Made by a program: the position numbers and the translations under genes. Below, one piece after another: positions 53,305 through 61,733 of a stretch of 64,000 bases of DNA; the stretch's first letter is position 1; each line of letters begins with the position of its first letter. This DNA is from DASXKD01 sp963806145 (GTDB taxonomy: Bacteria; Actinomycetota; Actinomycetes; Streptosporangiales; Streptosporangiaceae): positions 1 to 64,000 of the forward strand of contig CAWDXD010000037.1 of the NCBI GenBank assembly GCA_963806145.1, written 5' to 3'. The notes beneath the pieces were generated by a model, which made no database searches, was not told the origin of the DNA, and was given only the letters and a program-made list of their open reading frames with translations.

Positions 53305-54765
53305 TTAGCGGGTGGTGCGGGTGCGGAGGGTGGCGAGGATGCCGCCGATCACGGCCCCGGCGGCGAGCACCACACAGGTCACCGCGGCCGCGTGCGCCGA
53401 GACCAGGCGGAACCCGGCGGCCGCGTCCTCCGGCAGCCGCCCGGCCAGGTTCAGGTAGAGCGTGCCGAACGTGGCCACGCCGACCACCAGGGCGAGCTGG
53501 TTGACCGTGACGATCACGCCGGCCGCGTCGGCCGCGTCGGTCACCGGGACCCGCATCACCACGGCGGTCATCAGCGGGCTGAACGCGGCCGCCATCCCGG
53601 CGCCGACCAGCGCCAGGGCCACGATCAGCCACGCCCCGCCCTGCTCTCCGCCGCGCAACTGCGCAGCCAGCATCAGCAGCCCGGCACCGTAGACCGCGAA
53701 GCCGGCGATGCTCACGCTCGCGTGCCGGCCCGCGGGCAGGCGCTGCCAGTTCAGGCTGACCACGGCGAACGCCAGCCCGGCGGGCGCGAACGTGAGGCCG
53801 GCCCGCATCGGCGAGTAGCCCAGGCCGCCCTGCAGGTGCAGCGCCAGCACGAAGAAGAACCCGCCGAATACGGCCATCACGCAGAACAGTGCCGCGATCC
53901 CGGCCACCGTCCCGGGCAGCCGCAGCAGCCGGCCGGGGATCAGCGGCGAGCCGCCACGGGCGGCGACCCGGCGCTCGACCACGGCGAACAGGGCGAACAG
54001 CGCGCCGCTGCCAGCCAGGCAGGCCCAGCCCCAGGCGGGCCAGTGTTCGGACTGGCCGAGCACCAGGGGCAGGATCAGGGCCAGCACGGCCGGGGTCAGC
54101 GTGGCCAGCCCGGCCAGGTCCAGGGTGCGGCCAGGCTCGCCACGGCCGTTCGGCAGGGTCCGCAGCCCGGCCAGGAACAAGATCGCCCCGATCGGAACGT
54201 TCAGCAAAAATACCGGTCGCCAGGTACTGCCCAGGATGTTCGCGCTGACCAGCACGCCGCCGACGACCTGCCCGGCCACCGCGGCGCCGGCCAGCACCGC
54301 CGCGTAAAGGCGCATCGGGCGGCCCCGGGCGGCGCCGGTGAAGGTCCGCTGGATCAGGCTGAGGACCTGCGGGATCATCGCCGCCGCCCCGGCGCCCTGG
54401 ATGAAGCGCAGCGTGACAAGCACGGCGGTCGAGGTGGCCAGGCCGCAGCCGAGCGAGGCCAGGGTGAACATGGCCAGGCCGGACAGGAACAGGCGCCGGT
54501 GGCCCAGGATGTCGCCGAGCCGGGCACCGGTGACCAGGAGCACCGCGTAGGTGATCACGTAGCCCGCGATAACGAGTTGCAGGCCGGCTCCGGAGGTGTG
54601 CAGGCTGGCATGGATCGAGGGGGCAGCGACATTGACTACGGAGGCGTCGAGGACGGCCATGAACTGCCCGGTGAGAACCACCGCGAGAGCTGCCCAGGGA
54701 CTCCGCGCGGGCCGCCGGGAGGGGCGGGCTGGCCGGGCAACGGCCAGGGTGTCTGTCATGACCAA
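53305..54765 (-). CDS. MFS exporter, DHA2 family
   Basis: A 486-residue, 14-helix drug:proton antiporter. TM1 FMAVLDASVVNVAAPSI, motif A VTGARLGDILGHRRLFLSG, and RFIQGAGAAAMIPQVLSL in TM4 are typical of EmrB/QacA-like pumps. Divergent from an XRE-family regulator across a 96-bp gap with a palindrome, so probably controlled by it. ATG at 54759 is an alternative start. Confidence 0.9.
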   Translation of the reverse strand: MVMTDTLAVARPARPSRRPARSPWAALAVVLTGQFMAVLDASVVNVAAPSIHASLHTSGAGLQLVIAGYVITYAVLLVTGARLGDILGHRRLFLSGLAMFTLASLGCGLATSTAVLVTLRFIQGAGAAAMIPQVLSLIQRTFTGAARGRPMRLYAAVLAGAAVAGQVVGGVLVSANILGSTWRPVFLLNVPIGAILFLAGLRTLPNGRGEPGRTLDLAGLATLTPAVLALILPLVLGQSEHWPAWGWACLAGSGALFALFAVVERRVAARGGSPLIPGRLLRLPGTVAGIAALFCVMAVFGGFFFVLALHLQGGLGYSPMRAGLTFAPAGLAFAVVSLNWQRLPAGRHASVSIAGFAVYGAGLLMLAAQLRGGEQGGAWLIVALALVGAGMAAAFSPLMTAVVMRVPVTDAADAAGVIVTVNQLALVVGVATFGTLYLNLAGRLPEDAAAGFRLVSAHAAAVTCVVLAAGAVIGGILATLRTRTTR

Positions 54766-54788
54766 CAGCCTGCCGGAGTTCTAATGCC

Positions 54789-54817
54789 AGTACCAAGAGC
54801 CTGCTTATCCTGGTACT
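54789..54817. promoter_or_regulatory. candidate operator in MFS/XRE gap
   Basis: AGTACCA (54789-54795) and TGGTACT (54811-54817) form a perfect inverted repeat with 15-bp spacing, in the gap between the divergent exporter and regulator genes. Confidence 0.45.
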
Positions 54818-54861
54818 AGCACTACCTGGCAACCGTGCCGGAGTCCCGGCAGGATGGAGTC

Positions 54862-55782
54862 ATGGCTACCGTGACCACCGCGAACGGGCATCACCGCCGC
54901 GCCGAGCTGGCCGCCTTCCTGCGCGCCCGCCGGGAGCGGGTCACCCCCGAGCAGGCAGGCCTGCCGCCGGGCTCGCGCCGCCGCACTCCGGGGCTGCGCC
55001 GCGAGGAGGTCGCACAGCTCTCCGGCGTGGGCGTGACCTGGTACACCTGGCTGGAGCAGGGCCGCCAGATCAACGCGAGCCCGCAGGTGCTCGGCGCGGT
55101 GGCCCGCACCCTGCTGCTGGACCAGGCCGAGCGGGAGCACCTGTTCCGGCTGGCCGACCTCCCGGACGCGGGCGCCGCCGGCGGTGTCACCTCCGGGTGC
55201 GAGCAGGTGCTGCCGGAGGTGCAGGAGATCCTCGACGCGCTGGCGCCAATGCCGGCCAGCGTGGTCAACGAACGGTTCGACCTGCTGGCCTGGAACACCG
55301 CGTACCGGGCGCTGTGGCCGGGCGTGACCAGCGCCGCCCCCGGCGAGCGCAACATCCTCTGGCAGTGCTTCACCTGTCCGGACTGCTGCCATCCCTACGT
55401 GAACCGGCACGAGCAGGTGGCGATGCTGGTGGCCCAGTTGCGCGGCGCCTACGGCCGGCATCTGGGCGAGCCCGCCTGGACCGGGTTCGTCCGGCGATTG
55501 TCGGCGGTCAGCGCCACGTTCGCGCGGCTGTGGGACGAGCACGAGGTGGCCAGCCAGGCGGCCTACCTGAAGATCTTCCGTCACCCGGCGTACCCGAAGC
55601 TGGCGCTGACCACGACCAGCCTGGCGGTACAGGCGGTGCCGGGCACGCGGATGGTCGTGTACCGGCCGGCCGACGAGGTGACCAGGGACGCCATCGCCAG
55701 GCTGGTGGCCGGTGAGGGCGCGGACGCCCGGTACCCGTGCTGGGAGGCGCACCAGCAGCGCAAGGCCACCCTGGCGAGCTGA
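54862..55782 (+). CDS. XRE-family regulator with MmyB-like ligand domain
   Basis: A 306-residue regulator. N-terminal helix-turn-helix (about 10-80: FLRARRERVTPEQAGLP, RRTPGLRREEVAQLSGV, WYTWLEQGR) followed by the MmyB-type ligand-binding domain (about 100-290: NERFDLLAWNTAYRAL, HPAYPKLALTTTSLAV). Such proteins in actinobacteria usually lie divergent from an exporter or oxidoreductase they control; here that is the MFS pump. ATG 54862 fits the family; GTG 54835 is the alternative. Confidence 0.88.
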   Translation: MATVTTANGHHRRAELAAFLRARRERVTPEQAGLPPGSRRRTPGLRREEVAQLSGVGVTWYTWLEQGRQINASPQVLGAVARTLLLDQAEREHLFRLADLPDAGAAGGVTSGCEQVLPEVQEILDALAPMPASVVNERFDLLAWNTAYRALWPGVTSAAPGERNILWQCFTCPDCCHPYVNRHEQVAMLVAQLRGAYGRHLGEPAWTGFVRRLSAVSATFARLWDEHEVASQAAYLKIFRHPAYPKLALTTTSLAVQAVPGTRMVVYRPADEVTRDAIARLVAGEGADARYPCWEAHQQRKATLAS

Positions 55783-55788
55783 GGCCAT

Positions 55789-55835
55789 GATCCTGAAGGA
55801 ATCTCCCTCGTGGTGAAGGAGAATCCTTCAGGATC
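55789..55835. terminator. bidirectional terminator hairpin
   Basis: An 18-base stem with one internal mismatch (GATCCTGAAGGAATCTCC / GGAGAATCCTTCAGGATC) and an 11-base loop, centred between the converging regulator and ppc genes (6 bp after one stop and 14 bp from the other). Confidence 0.85.
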
Positions 55836-55849
55836 ACGCGGCGGGCTGC

Positions 55850-58632
55850 TCAGCCGGTGTTTTGCAGGCCGGCGGCCACCCCGTTGACCGCCAGCAGCAG
55901 CAGCCGTTCGAGCTGATCGCGCTCCTGCTGGTCGGCGGGCTCCCCGGCCTCCGGCCCGCCCCGCAGCCCGGCCAGCGCCCGCAGTTGCAGGTGGGAGAGC
56001 GCGTCCACGTACGGATCGCGGAGCGTGACGGCCCGGGACAGCACCGGCCGGTTGGCCAGCAGCCGCGCGTGCCCGGTCACCTCGAGCAGCAGCCGCCGGG
56101 TCAGGTCGTACTCGGCCAGCACCCGGGCGGTCAGGTCGTCCCGGCCGCCCAGGCCCAGGTGCCGCGCGGCCATCCGCCGGTCGGTCTTGGCCAGGCTCAT
56201 CTCGGCGTTCTCCAGCAGCACGGTGAGCACGGGCCAGTCCTGGTAGGCCTCGTGCACCCCGGCAAGCCCGCCGGGGCCGGAGATCACCGCCGCGAGCCCG
56301 CTGCCCAGGCCGTACCAGCCGGGCAGGTTCAGCCTGGTCTGCGCCCACGCGAACACCCACGGGATCGCCCGGAGTTCGGCCAGGTCGGCGGGGCCCGGCG
56401 CCCCGGCGGTGCCCCGGCGCGGCGGCCGGGACCCGATCCGCATCCGGCCGAGTTCCTCCAGCGGGCTGATCCGCGCCAGCCAGCCGGCGAACCCGTCGGC
56501 CTCGACCAGTTCCCGGTAGGCCCGCAGCGCCGCCCCGGCCATCCGGTCGGCGACCGGGCGGAACCGCTGCGCCACCGCACGCGACGACGCCGCGGCACCC
56601 GGCGCGGAGGCGGCCAGCACCGCCGAGGTGACCTGTTCCAGATGCCGCTGCCCGATGACCGGGTCGCCGTACCTGGCGAAGATGACCTCGCCCTGCTCGG
56701 TGACCTTGAGCCGGCCGTCCACCGACCCCGGCGCCTGGGCCAGCACGGCCCGCCCGGCCGGGCCGCCGCCCCGCCCCAGCGCCCCGCCACGCCCATGGAA
56801 CAGGGTGAGCCGGACGCCATGCTCGGCCGCCCACCGGGTGAGCCGCTCCTGCGCGTCGTACAGCTCCAGCGTGGCGCTGACCGGGCCAAGCTCCTTGGCC
56901 GAGTCGGAGTACCCCAGCATGACTTCCAGGCACCGGCCGCTCTCGGCCATCCGCGCCGCCACCGGCCTCAGCGCCAGCATCCCGTCCAGCACGTGCGTCG
57001 CGTTGCGCAGGTCCGCGCCGCTCTCGAACAGCGGAACCACGTCGAGGACCGGCTCCGGCGCGCCGTGCGCCGCCAGGCGCGCCAGCCGGTAGACCATCGC
57101 CACGTCGTCCGCCGACCTGGTGAAGCTGACCACGTACCGGCGGCAGGCGTCCACGCCGAACCTGCCCTGAATCCACGCGACCGCCCGCAGCGTCGCGAGC
57201 ACCTCGACGGTCTGCGCGGACAGCTCGCCGCCCGCGACGATCTCGCGGTGCGCCTGGCTGTGCACCGCGCTGTGTTGCCGCACCTCGAGCGATGCCGCGT
57301 AGAACCCGAACGTCTCCGCCTGCCAGATCAGGTTCTGCAGCTCCCCGAACGCCTGCCGCGTGGCGCCGGCCGCGGCCAGCGACCGCTGGACCAGGCGCAG
57401 GTCAGCGAGGAAAGCCGCACAGTCCGGGTACGCCAGGTCGGCTTGCCGGAGGCGGGTGGCCTGGACCCGTTCCGCCAGGAAAAGCAGAAAGGTGCGATAC
57501 GGCTCCTCGGGGGACCGCGCGCCGATCTGCGCGAGTAGTTCGGGGTACTCGGTCTCGGCGGCCTCCAGCGCGAGCGCGAGGCCCGCGCTGGGCGGTGCGG
57601 CCGCGGCATGCACGGTGAGGGCACGGCCGACCCTGGTGGTGGCGTTCTCCAGCGCGCGCAGCGCGTGGTCGGCGTGGATCATCGCCGCTTCCCTGGTCAC
57701 CTGCGCGGTCACGGTGGGGTTGCCGTCCCGGTCCGCCCCCACCCAGCTGCCGAACCGCAGGCATGCGGTCACCACGGGCGCTGGCTCGCCGCTGGCGCTC
57801 TGCTGGCTCGGGGGGGCGACCCCCGGACCCCCCGCTGGCCTGCGCCCCCCGCGACTCCGTCGCGGGGGCCTTGGCCCGGCAGGCCACGGCAGGCCGCATC
57901 GAGTGCCCGGTAGAAGGCCGGTGCCAGGCCGAACAGCGTGTCGTCGAACACGGCCATGACGGTGCGCACCTCATCGGCCGGGCCGATGGGCTTGACCCGC
58001 AGCGGTGAGGTCAGCCAGAGCAGCCCGATCTCCTCCCGCAGCCGCCGCCTGACCTCAGCGAGTTCCGCGGGGAGCCGGGCGGTGTCCAGTTCCGCGATCA
58101 GGCCGGCTATCCGCCGCAGTGCCGCCGCCACCGCCCGGCGGCGGGCCTCGGTGGGATGCGCGGTGAGCACCGGCTGCACCCGGAGCCGGGCCAGCAGCTC
58201 GTGGAGCTGGCCGGGTTCCGTGCTGAACCGCGCCACCGCGGCGGCCAGCGACTCGCGCCGGGTCCCTCCACCCACCTCCCCATCCCACTTCTCTTGGGCC
58301 AGGTCCGCCTGGCCGCGCAGGACCCGGACCCGGTGCCGTTCCTCGGCCAGGTTGGTCAGGTGGAAGTAGATGGTGAATGCCCTGGCCACCAGCTCGGCGC
58401 GGGCCAGCGGCCAGCTCGCCACCATGGCGGCGATCTGGTCGCCGGCCAGGTCGGCCGCGTCTCCGGGCGGCTTCTCCCTGGCCGCGATGACCGCACGGCG
58501 CAGCCGCTCTACGTCTTCGAGCAGGCCCGGGCCGCCCGACTCGCGGATCACCTCACCGAGCAGGTCGCCAAGCAGCCGGACATCCCGGCGCAACGGGACG
58601 GGCAGTTCCTGGCGGTCCGCTTCCCGGCTCAC
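55850..58632 (-). pseudogene. ppc: phosphoenolpyruvate carboxylase, interrupted by a palindromic element
   Basis: Two frames make a complete PEPC, which forms oxaloacetate from PEP and bicarbonate to refill the TCA cycle. The N-terminal frame (GTG 58632 to about 57880) holds VLTAHPTEARRR with a catalytic His and ends DTLFGLAPAFYRALDAA. The second frame resumes at about 57800 with RFGSWVGADRDGNP, then LMLGYSDSAKELG-like VMLGYSDSAKELG, FHGRGGALGRGGG and the C-terminal LQNTG. Exactly between them lies element D (57801-57876), in a variable linker. Total length is 2783 nt, two over a multiple of three; removing 77 bp would leave 902 codons. Either the enzyme is disrupted or the frame is rescued by an unseen base error, giving an inserted peptide. 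Confidence 0.85.
57801..57876. repeat. double-hairpin element, copy D (inside ppc)
   Basis: The reverse complement begins GGCCAAGGCCCCCGCGAC and ends GAGCCAGCA, aligning with the elements at 44256 and 46486. Hairpin 1 is GCCCCCGCGAC / GTCGCGGGGGC, again with paired changes that preserve the stem. It interrupts ppc in the loop before RFGSWVG. Confidence 0.85.
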
Positions 58633-58639
58633 TGTTCTC

Positions 58640-58645
58640 AGCCTA
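58640..58645 (-). promoter_or_regulatory. -10 box of leaderless ppc transcript
   Basis: On the minus strand TAGGCT ends seven bases before the ppc GTG; there is no ribosome site. This supports GTG 58632 as start rather than the longer frame to 58656. Confidence 0.5.
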
Positions 58646-58705
58646 GTGCCGTCCAAATCCCGGGAACGGAACGCCAGGTGCGGGGGTAATGATCGCTGCG
58701 GCCAC

Positions 58706-58711
58706 TACCCT
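58706..58711 (+). promoter_or_regulatory. -10 box before the acyl-CoA carboxylase gene
   Basis: TACCCT ends seven bases before ATG 58719, suggesting a second leaderless transcript divergent from ppc in the same 86-bp gap. Confidence 0.4.
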
Positions 58712-58718
58712 GAGGCGC

Positions 58719-60344
58719 ATGACCACCGAAGCGTCCGGCGAGCCAGAAGCCGCCCGGGACACCTCCGCCGCCGACCTGCACACCACCGCAGGGAAGATCG
58801 CCGGCCTGCAACGGCGCCGCGACGAGGCGATCCACGCGGGCTCACACCGCGCGGTGGAGCGCCAGCACGCCAAGGGCAAGATGACCGCCCGCGAGCGGAT
58901 CGAGCGGCTGCTGGACCCCGGCTCCTTCACCGAACTCGACGAACTGGCCAGGCACCGCGCCATGGACTTCGGGATGACCGCGAACCGTCCCTACGGCGAC
59001 GGCGTGGTCACCGGGTTCGGCACGATCGACGGCCGGCCGGTCTGCGTGTTCAGCCAGGACTTCACCGTGTTCGGCGGCTCGCTCGGCGAGGTGTACGGCG
59101 AGAAGATCGTCAAGGTCATGGACCACGCCATGAAGGTGGGCTGCCCGATCATCGGGATCAACGACGGCGGCGGCGCCCGGATCCAGGAGGGCGTGGCCGC
59201 GCTCGGGCTGTTCGCCGAGATCTTCCGCAGGAACGTGCTCGCTTCCGGGGTCATCCCGCAGATCAGCCTGATCATGGGGCCGTGCGCGGGCGGCGCGGTG
59301 TACTCCCCCGCGATCACCGACTTCACGCTGATGGTCGAGGGCATCTCGCACATGTTCATCACCGGCCCTGACGTGATCAAGACCGTGACGGGAGAAGAGG
59401 TCAGCTTCGAGGAGCTGGGCGGGGCGCAGGCGCACAACGTCAAGTCCGGCGTGGCGCAGTTCCAGGCCAAGGACGAGGACGAGTGCTTCGACTTCGCCAG
59501 GGACCTGCTGTCTTACCTGCCGTCCAACAACCTGGACGAGCCGCCGGTGTTCGACGGCGGGCCGGACGAGGAGATCCTGGCGGTCACCGACACCGACGCC
59601 GAGCTCGACACCGCGATCCCCGACTCCGCCAACCAGCCCTACGACATGCACAACGTCATCGAGCACGTGCTGGACGGCGGCGAGTTCCTCGAGGTGCACG
59701 CCGGCTTCGCGCAGAACATTATCGTCGGGTTCGGCCGCGCCGACGGGCACCCGGTCGGCGTGGTGGCCAACCAGCCGATGCACCTGGCCGGGTGCCTGGA
59801 CATCGACGCGTCGGAGAAGGCCGCCCGGTTCGTCCGCACCTGCGACGCGTTCAGCATCCCGGTGCTGACGTTCGTGGACGTGCCCGGTTTCCTGCCCGGC
59901 ACGGGCCAGGAGTGGGGCGGAATCATCCGGCGCGGCGCCAAGCTCATCTACGCCTACGCCGAGGCCACCGTGCCCAAGGTGACCGTGATCACCCGCAAGG
60001 CCTACGGGGGCGCCTACGACGTGATGGGCTCCAAGCACCTGGGCGGCGACGTCAACCTGGCCTGGCCGACCGCGCAGATCGCGGTGATGGGCGCCCAGGG
60101 CGCGGTGAACATCCTCTACCGCAGGGAACTGGCCGCCGCCGCGGATCCGGACGCGGACCGGGCCCGCCGGGTCACCGAATACGAAGACACTCTCGCCAAT
60201 CCCTATATTGCGGCCGAACGAGGGTACGTGGACGCCGTGATCCGTCCGGCTGAGACCCGCTCCCAGGTCATCCGCGCGCTGCGCGCGCTGCGCACCAAAC
60301 GGCAGACCCTGCCTCCCAAGAAGCATGGGAACATCCCACTGTAG
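58719..60344 (+). CDS. pccB: acyl-CoA carboxylase beta subunit (propionyl/acetyl-CoA type)
   Basis: A 541-residue carboxyltransferase. N-terminal half: KGKMTARERIERLLDPGSFTELD-like region, GINDGGGARIQEG and MGPCAGGAVYSPAITDF at the acyl-CoA site; C-terminal half: VDVPGFLPGTGQEWGGIIR, ATVPKVTVITRKAYGGAYDV. It ends PPKKHGNIPL as in actinobacterial PccB/AccB5. With the epsilon subunit encoded two genes on, it forms the acyl-CoA carboxylase supplying malonyl- or methylmalonyl-CoA; the biotinylated alpha chain is not in the window. The ATG at 58719 is chosen over 58689 on promoter position and family length. Confidence 0.94.
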   Translation: MTTEASGEPEAARDTSAADLHTTAGKIAGLQRRRDEAIHAGSHRAVERQHAKGKMTARERIERLLDPGSFTELDELARHRAMDFGMTANRPYGDGVVTGFGTIDGRPVCVFSQDFTVFGGSLGEVYGEKIVKVMDHAMKVGCPIIGINDGGGARIQEGVAALGLFAEIFRRNVLASGVIPQISLIMGPCAGGAVYSPAITDFTLMVEGISHMFITGPDVIKTVTGEEVSFEELGGAQAHNVKSGVAQFQAKDEDECFDFARDLLSYLPSNNLDEPPVFDGGPDEEILAVTDTDAELDTAIPDSANQPYDMHNVIEHVLDGGEFLEVHAGFAQNIIVGFGRADGHPVGVVANQPMHLAGCLDIDASEKAARFVRTCDAFSIPVLTFVDVPGFLPGTGQEWGGIIRRGAKLIYAYAEATVPKVTVITRKAYGGAYDVMGSKHLGGDVNLAWPTAQIAVMGAQGAVNILYRRELAAAADPDADRARRVTEYEDTLANPYIAAERGYVDAVIRPAETRSQVIRALRALRTKRQTLPPKKHGNIPL

Positions 60345-60357
60345 CCGGCCGGTGACT

Positions 60358-60363
60358 TAGGGT
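60358..60363 (+). promoter_or_regulatory. candidate -10 box before the NYN gene
   Basis: TAGGGT, ten bases before ATG 60374, just after the carboxylase stop. Could give a separate near-leaderless transcript for the NYN-accE pair. Confidence 0.35.
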
Positions 60364-60373
60364 TGTGTTCAAC

Positions 60374-61336
60374 ATGACTGATTTCGCTCCCTCGCCACCG
60401 CTGCCCACGCTGGCCCGCTACGCGGTCATCGTGGACGTCGGCTACATCTACGCGGCCGCCGGCGAGCTGTTGTTCAACACCTCGTCCCGGCGCGACTTCC
60501 GGGTGGACGCCGACAAGCTCATCGGCGCGCTCACCCGGCACGCGGACAGCCTGGTCCGTGGCGAACTGCTCCGGGTCTACTGGTATGACGCCGCCCGGGA
60601 CCGGGTCCCCACCATCGACCAGCGGGTCATCGCCCAGATGGCCTGGGTGAAGCTGCGCCTGGGCAACTTGAACGCGCGCGGCCAGCAGAAGGGCGTGGAC
60701 GCGCAGATCCGGGCCGACATGGAGGCCCTGGCCCGGCACCGCGCCGTCACCGACACCGTTCTCATCGCCGGCGACGAGGACATGGTCCCGGCGGTGGAGG
60801 CCGCGCAGGCGTTCGGCGTCCGGGTGCACCTGTGGGGGGTGGAGCCGCCGTTCGGCACGAACCAGGCCGAGCGGCTGGTCTGGGAGGCGGACACGGTCGA
60901 GGTCCTGGACCGGCCGTTCCTGGAGCCGTACTTCACCCGGCAGCCGGCCACCGCGGACCAGCCCGCCCCCGTGGCCGCCGTGTCATCGTCGGTTCCCTCA
61001 CCCGCGCAGTTGTTCGGGGAGCGGCCCGCGCCACCGCCGTACCGGCCCGCACCGAAGCCCGTGGTGACGCCGCCCCGGCTCGGCCCGGACCGCGAGCGGG
61101 TCGAGGAGGCCGGCGAGCACGTGGCGCACAAGTGGATCTTGACCCGGGGTGCGGACAACATCCGCGACCTGCTGCCCGGGCCGATCCTGCCGCCGGTCAT
61201 CGACAAGGAACTGCTTGTCGACGCGGAGAAGGAGCTTGGCCTGTCGCTGCGCCCCTACCAGGAGGCGCGGGAGTGGCTGCGGGACGCGTTCTGGGCGCGG
61301 GTGCGGCGTGAGTTCGGCGTGGGGCCGGCCGCATGA
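60374..61336 (+). CDS. NYN-domain (PIN-like) protein
   Basis: A 320-residue protein. The NYN/PIN-like nuclease domain (about 15-185) has the acidic residues of the fold in VIVDVGYIYAAAG, a KGVDAQIRADME block and LIAGDEDMVPAVEAA. After a Pro-rich linker (about 200-245) comes a C-terminal helical domain (about 250-315) of the kind fused to NYN/LabA proteins. RNA cleavage is plausible from the fold but not shown. It sits between pccB and accE, overlapping accE by four bases, so the three are probably co-expressed. GTG 60365 is an alternative start. Confidence 0.8.
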   Translation: MTDFAPSPPLPTLARYAVIVDVGYIYAAAGELLFNTSSRRDFRVDADKLIGALTRHADSLVRGELLRVYWYDAARDRVPTIDQRVIAQMAWVKLRLGNLNARGQQKGVDAQIRADMEALARHRAVTDTVLIAGDEDMVPAVEAAQAFGVRVHLWGVEPPFGTNQAERLVWEADTVEVLDRPFLEPYFTRQPATADQPAPVAAVSSSVPSPAQLFGERPAPPPYRPAPKPVVTPPRLGPDRERVEEAGEHVAHKWILTRGADNIRDLLPGPILPPVIDKELLVDAEKELGLSLRPYQEAREWLRDAFWARVRREFGVGPAA

Positions 61337-61545
61337 CCGAGCCGGAACCGCTGCTGCGGGTGGTGCGCGGGCAGCCCACCGACGAGGAGACCGCCGCGCT
61401 GGCCGTGGTGCTCACGGCCAGACTGGCCGCCCGCCCGGCGCACGGCCACGCGGGCCGGGCCGCCGCCGGCGGCTGGGCGGACCGGGCCCGCGCGCTGCGC
61501 GCACCGCTGACCCCGGGCCCCGGTGCCTGGCGCCGCGCACTCTGA
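61333..61545 (+). CDS. accE: acyl-CoA carboxylase epsilon subunit
   Basis: A 70-residue protein matching the actinobacterial epsilon subunit: LRVVRGQPTDEETAALAVVL at the N-terminus, a tryptophan in GGWADRARALR, and a terminal PGPGAWRRAL. It binds and stimulates the beta subunit of acyl-CoA carboxylases. The ATG overlaps the NYN stop (ATGA). Confidence 0.88.
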   Translation: MTEPEPLLRVVRGQPTDEETAALAVVLTARLAARPAHGHAGRAAAGGWADRARALRAPLTPGPGAWRRAL

Positions 61546-61571
61546 GCCTTCCGTGCGAGCCCTGCCCAGGG

Positions 61572-61621
61572 CATGAACGTGACGACCAGGCCCCTAGGAG
61601 GGCACCAATCTCACATTCATG
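61572..61621. repeat. 50-bp palindromic element, copy 2
   Basis: Outer arms CATGAACGTGA and TCACATTCATG (one mismatch) enclose an inner GGCCCC-TAGGA-GGGC hairpin. It lies 26 bp after accE and may act as its terminator, but the conservation of the loop with copy 1 (25953-26000) argues for a repeated element. Confidence 0.65.
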
Positions 61622-61733
61622 GCGGACCGTCGGCCCGGGGGCGACGTGACGGCGCGAGCGGACGCCGCGAGGTTCTGGCTGTCAGGTCCGATTCCCGCCA
61701 GCATCGGTGCGCTGCCTCGGGTTGAATCGAGTT

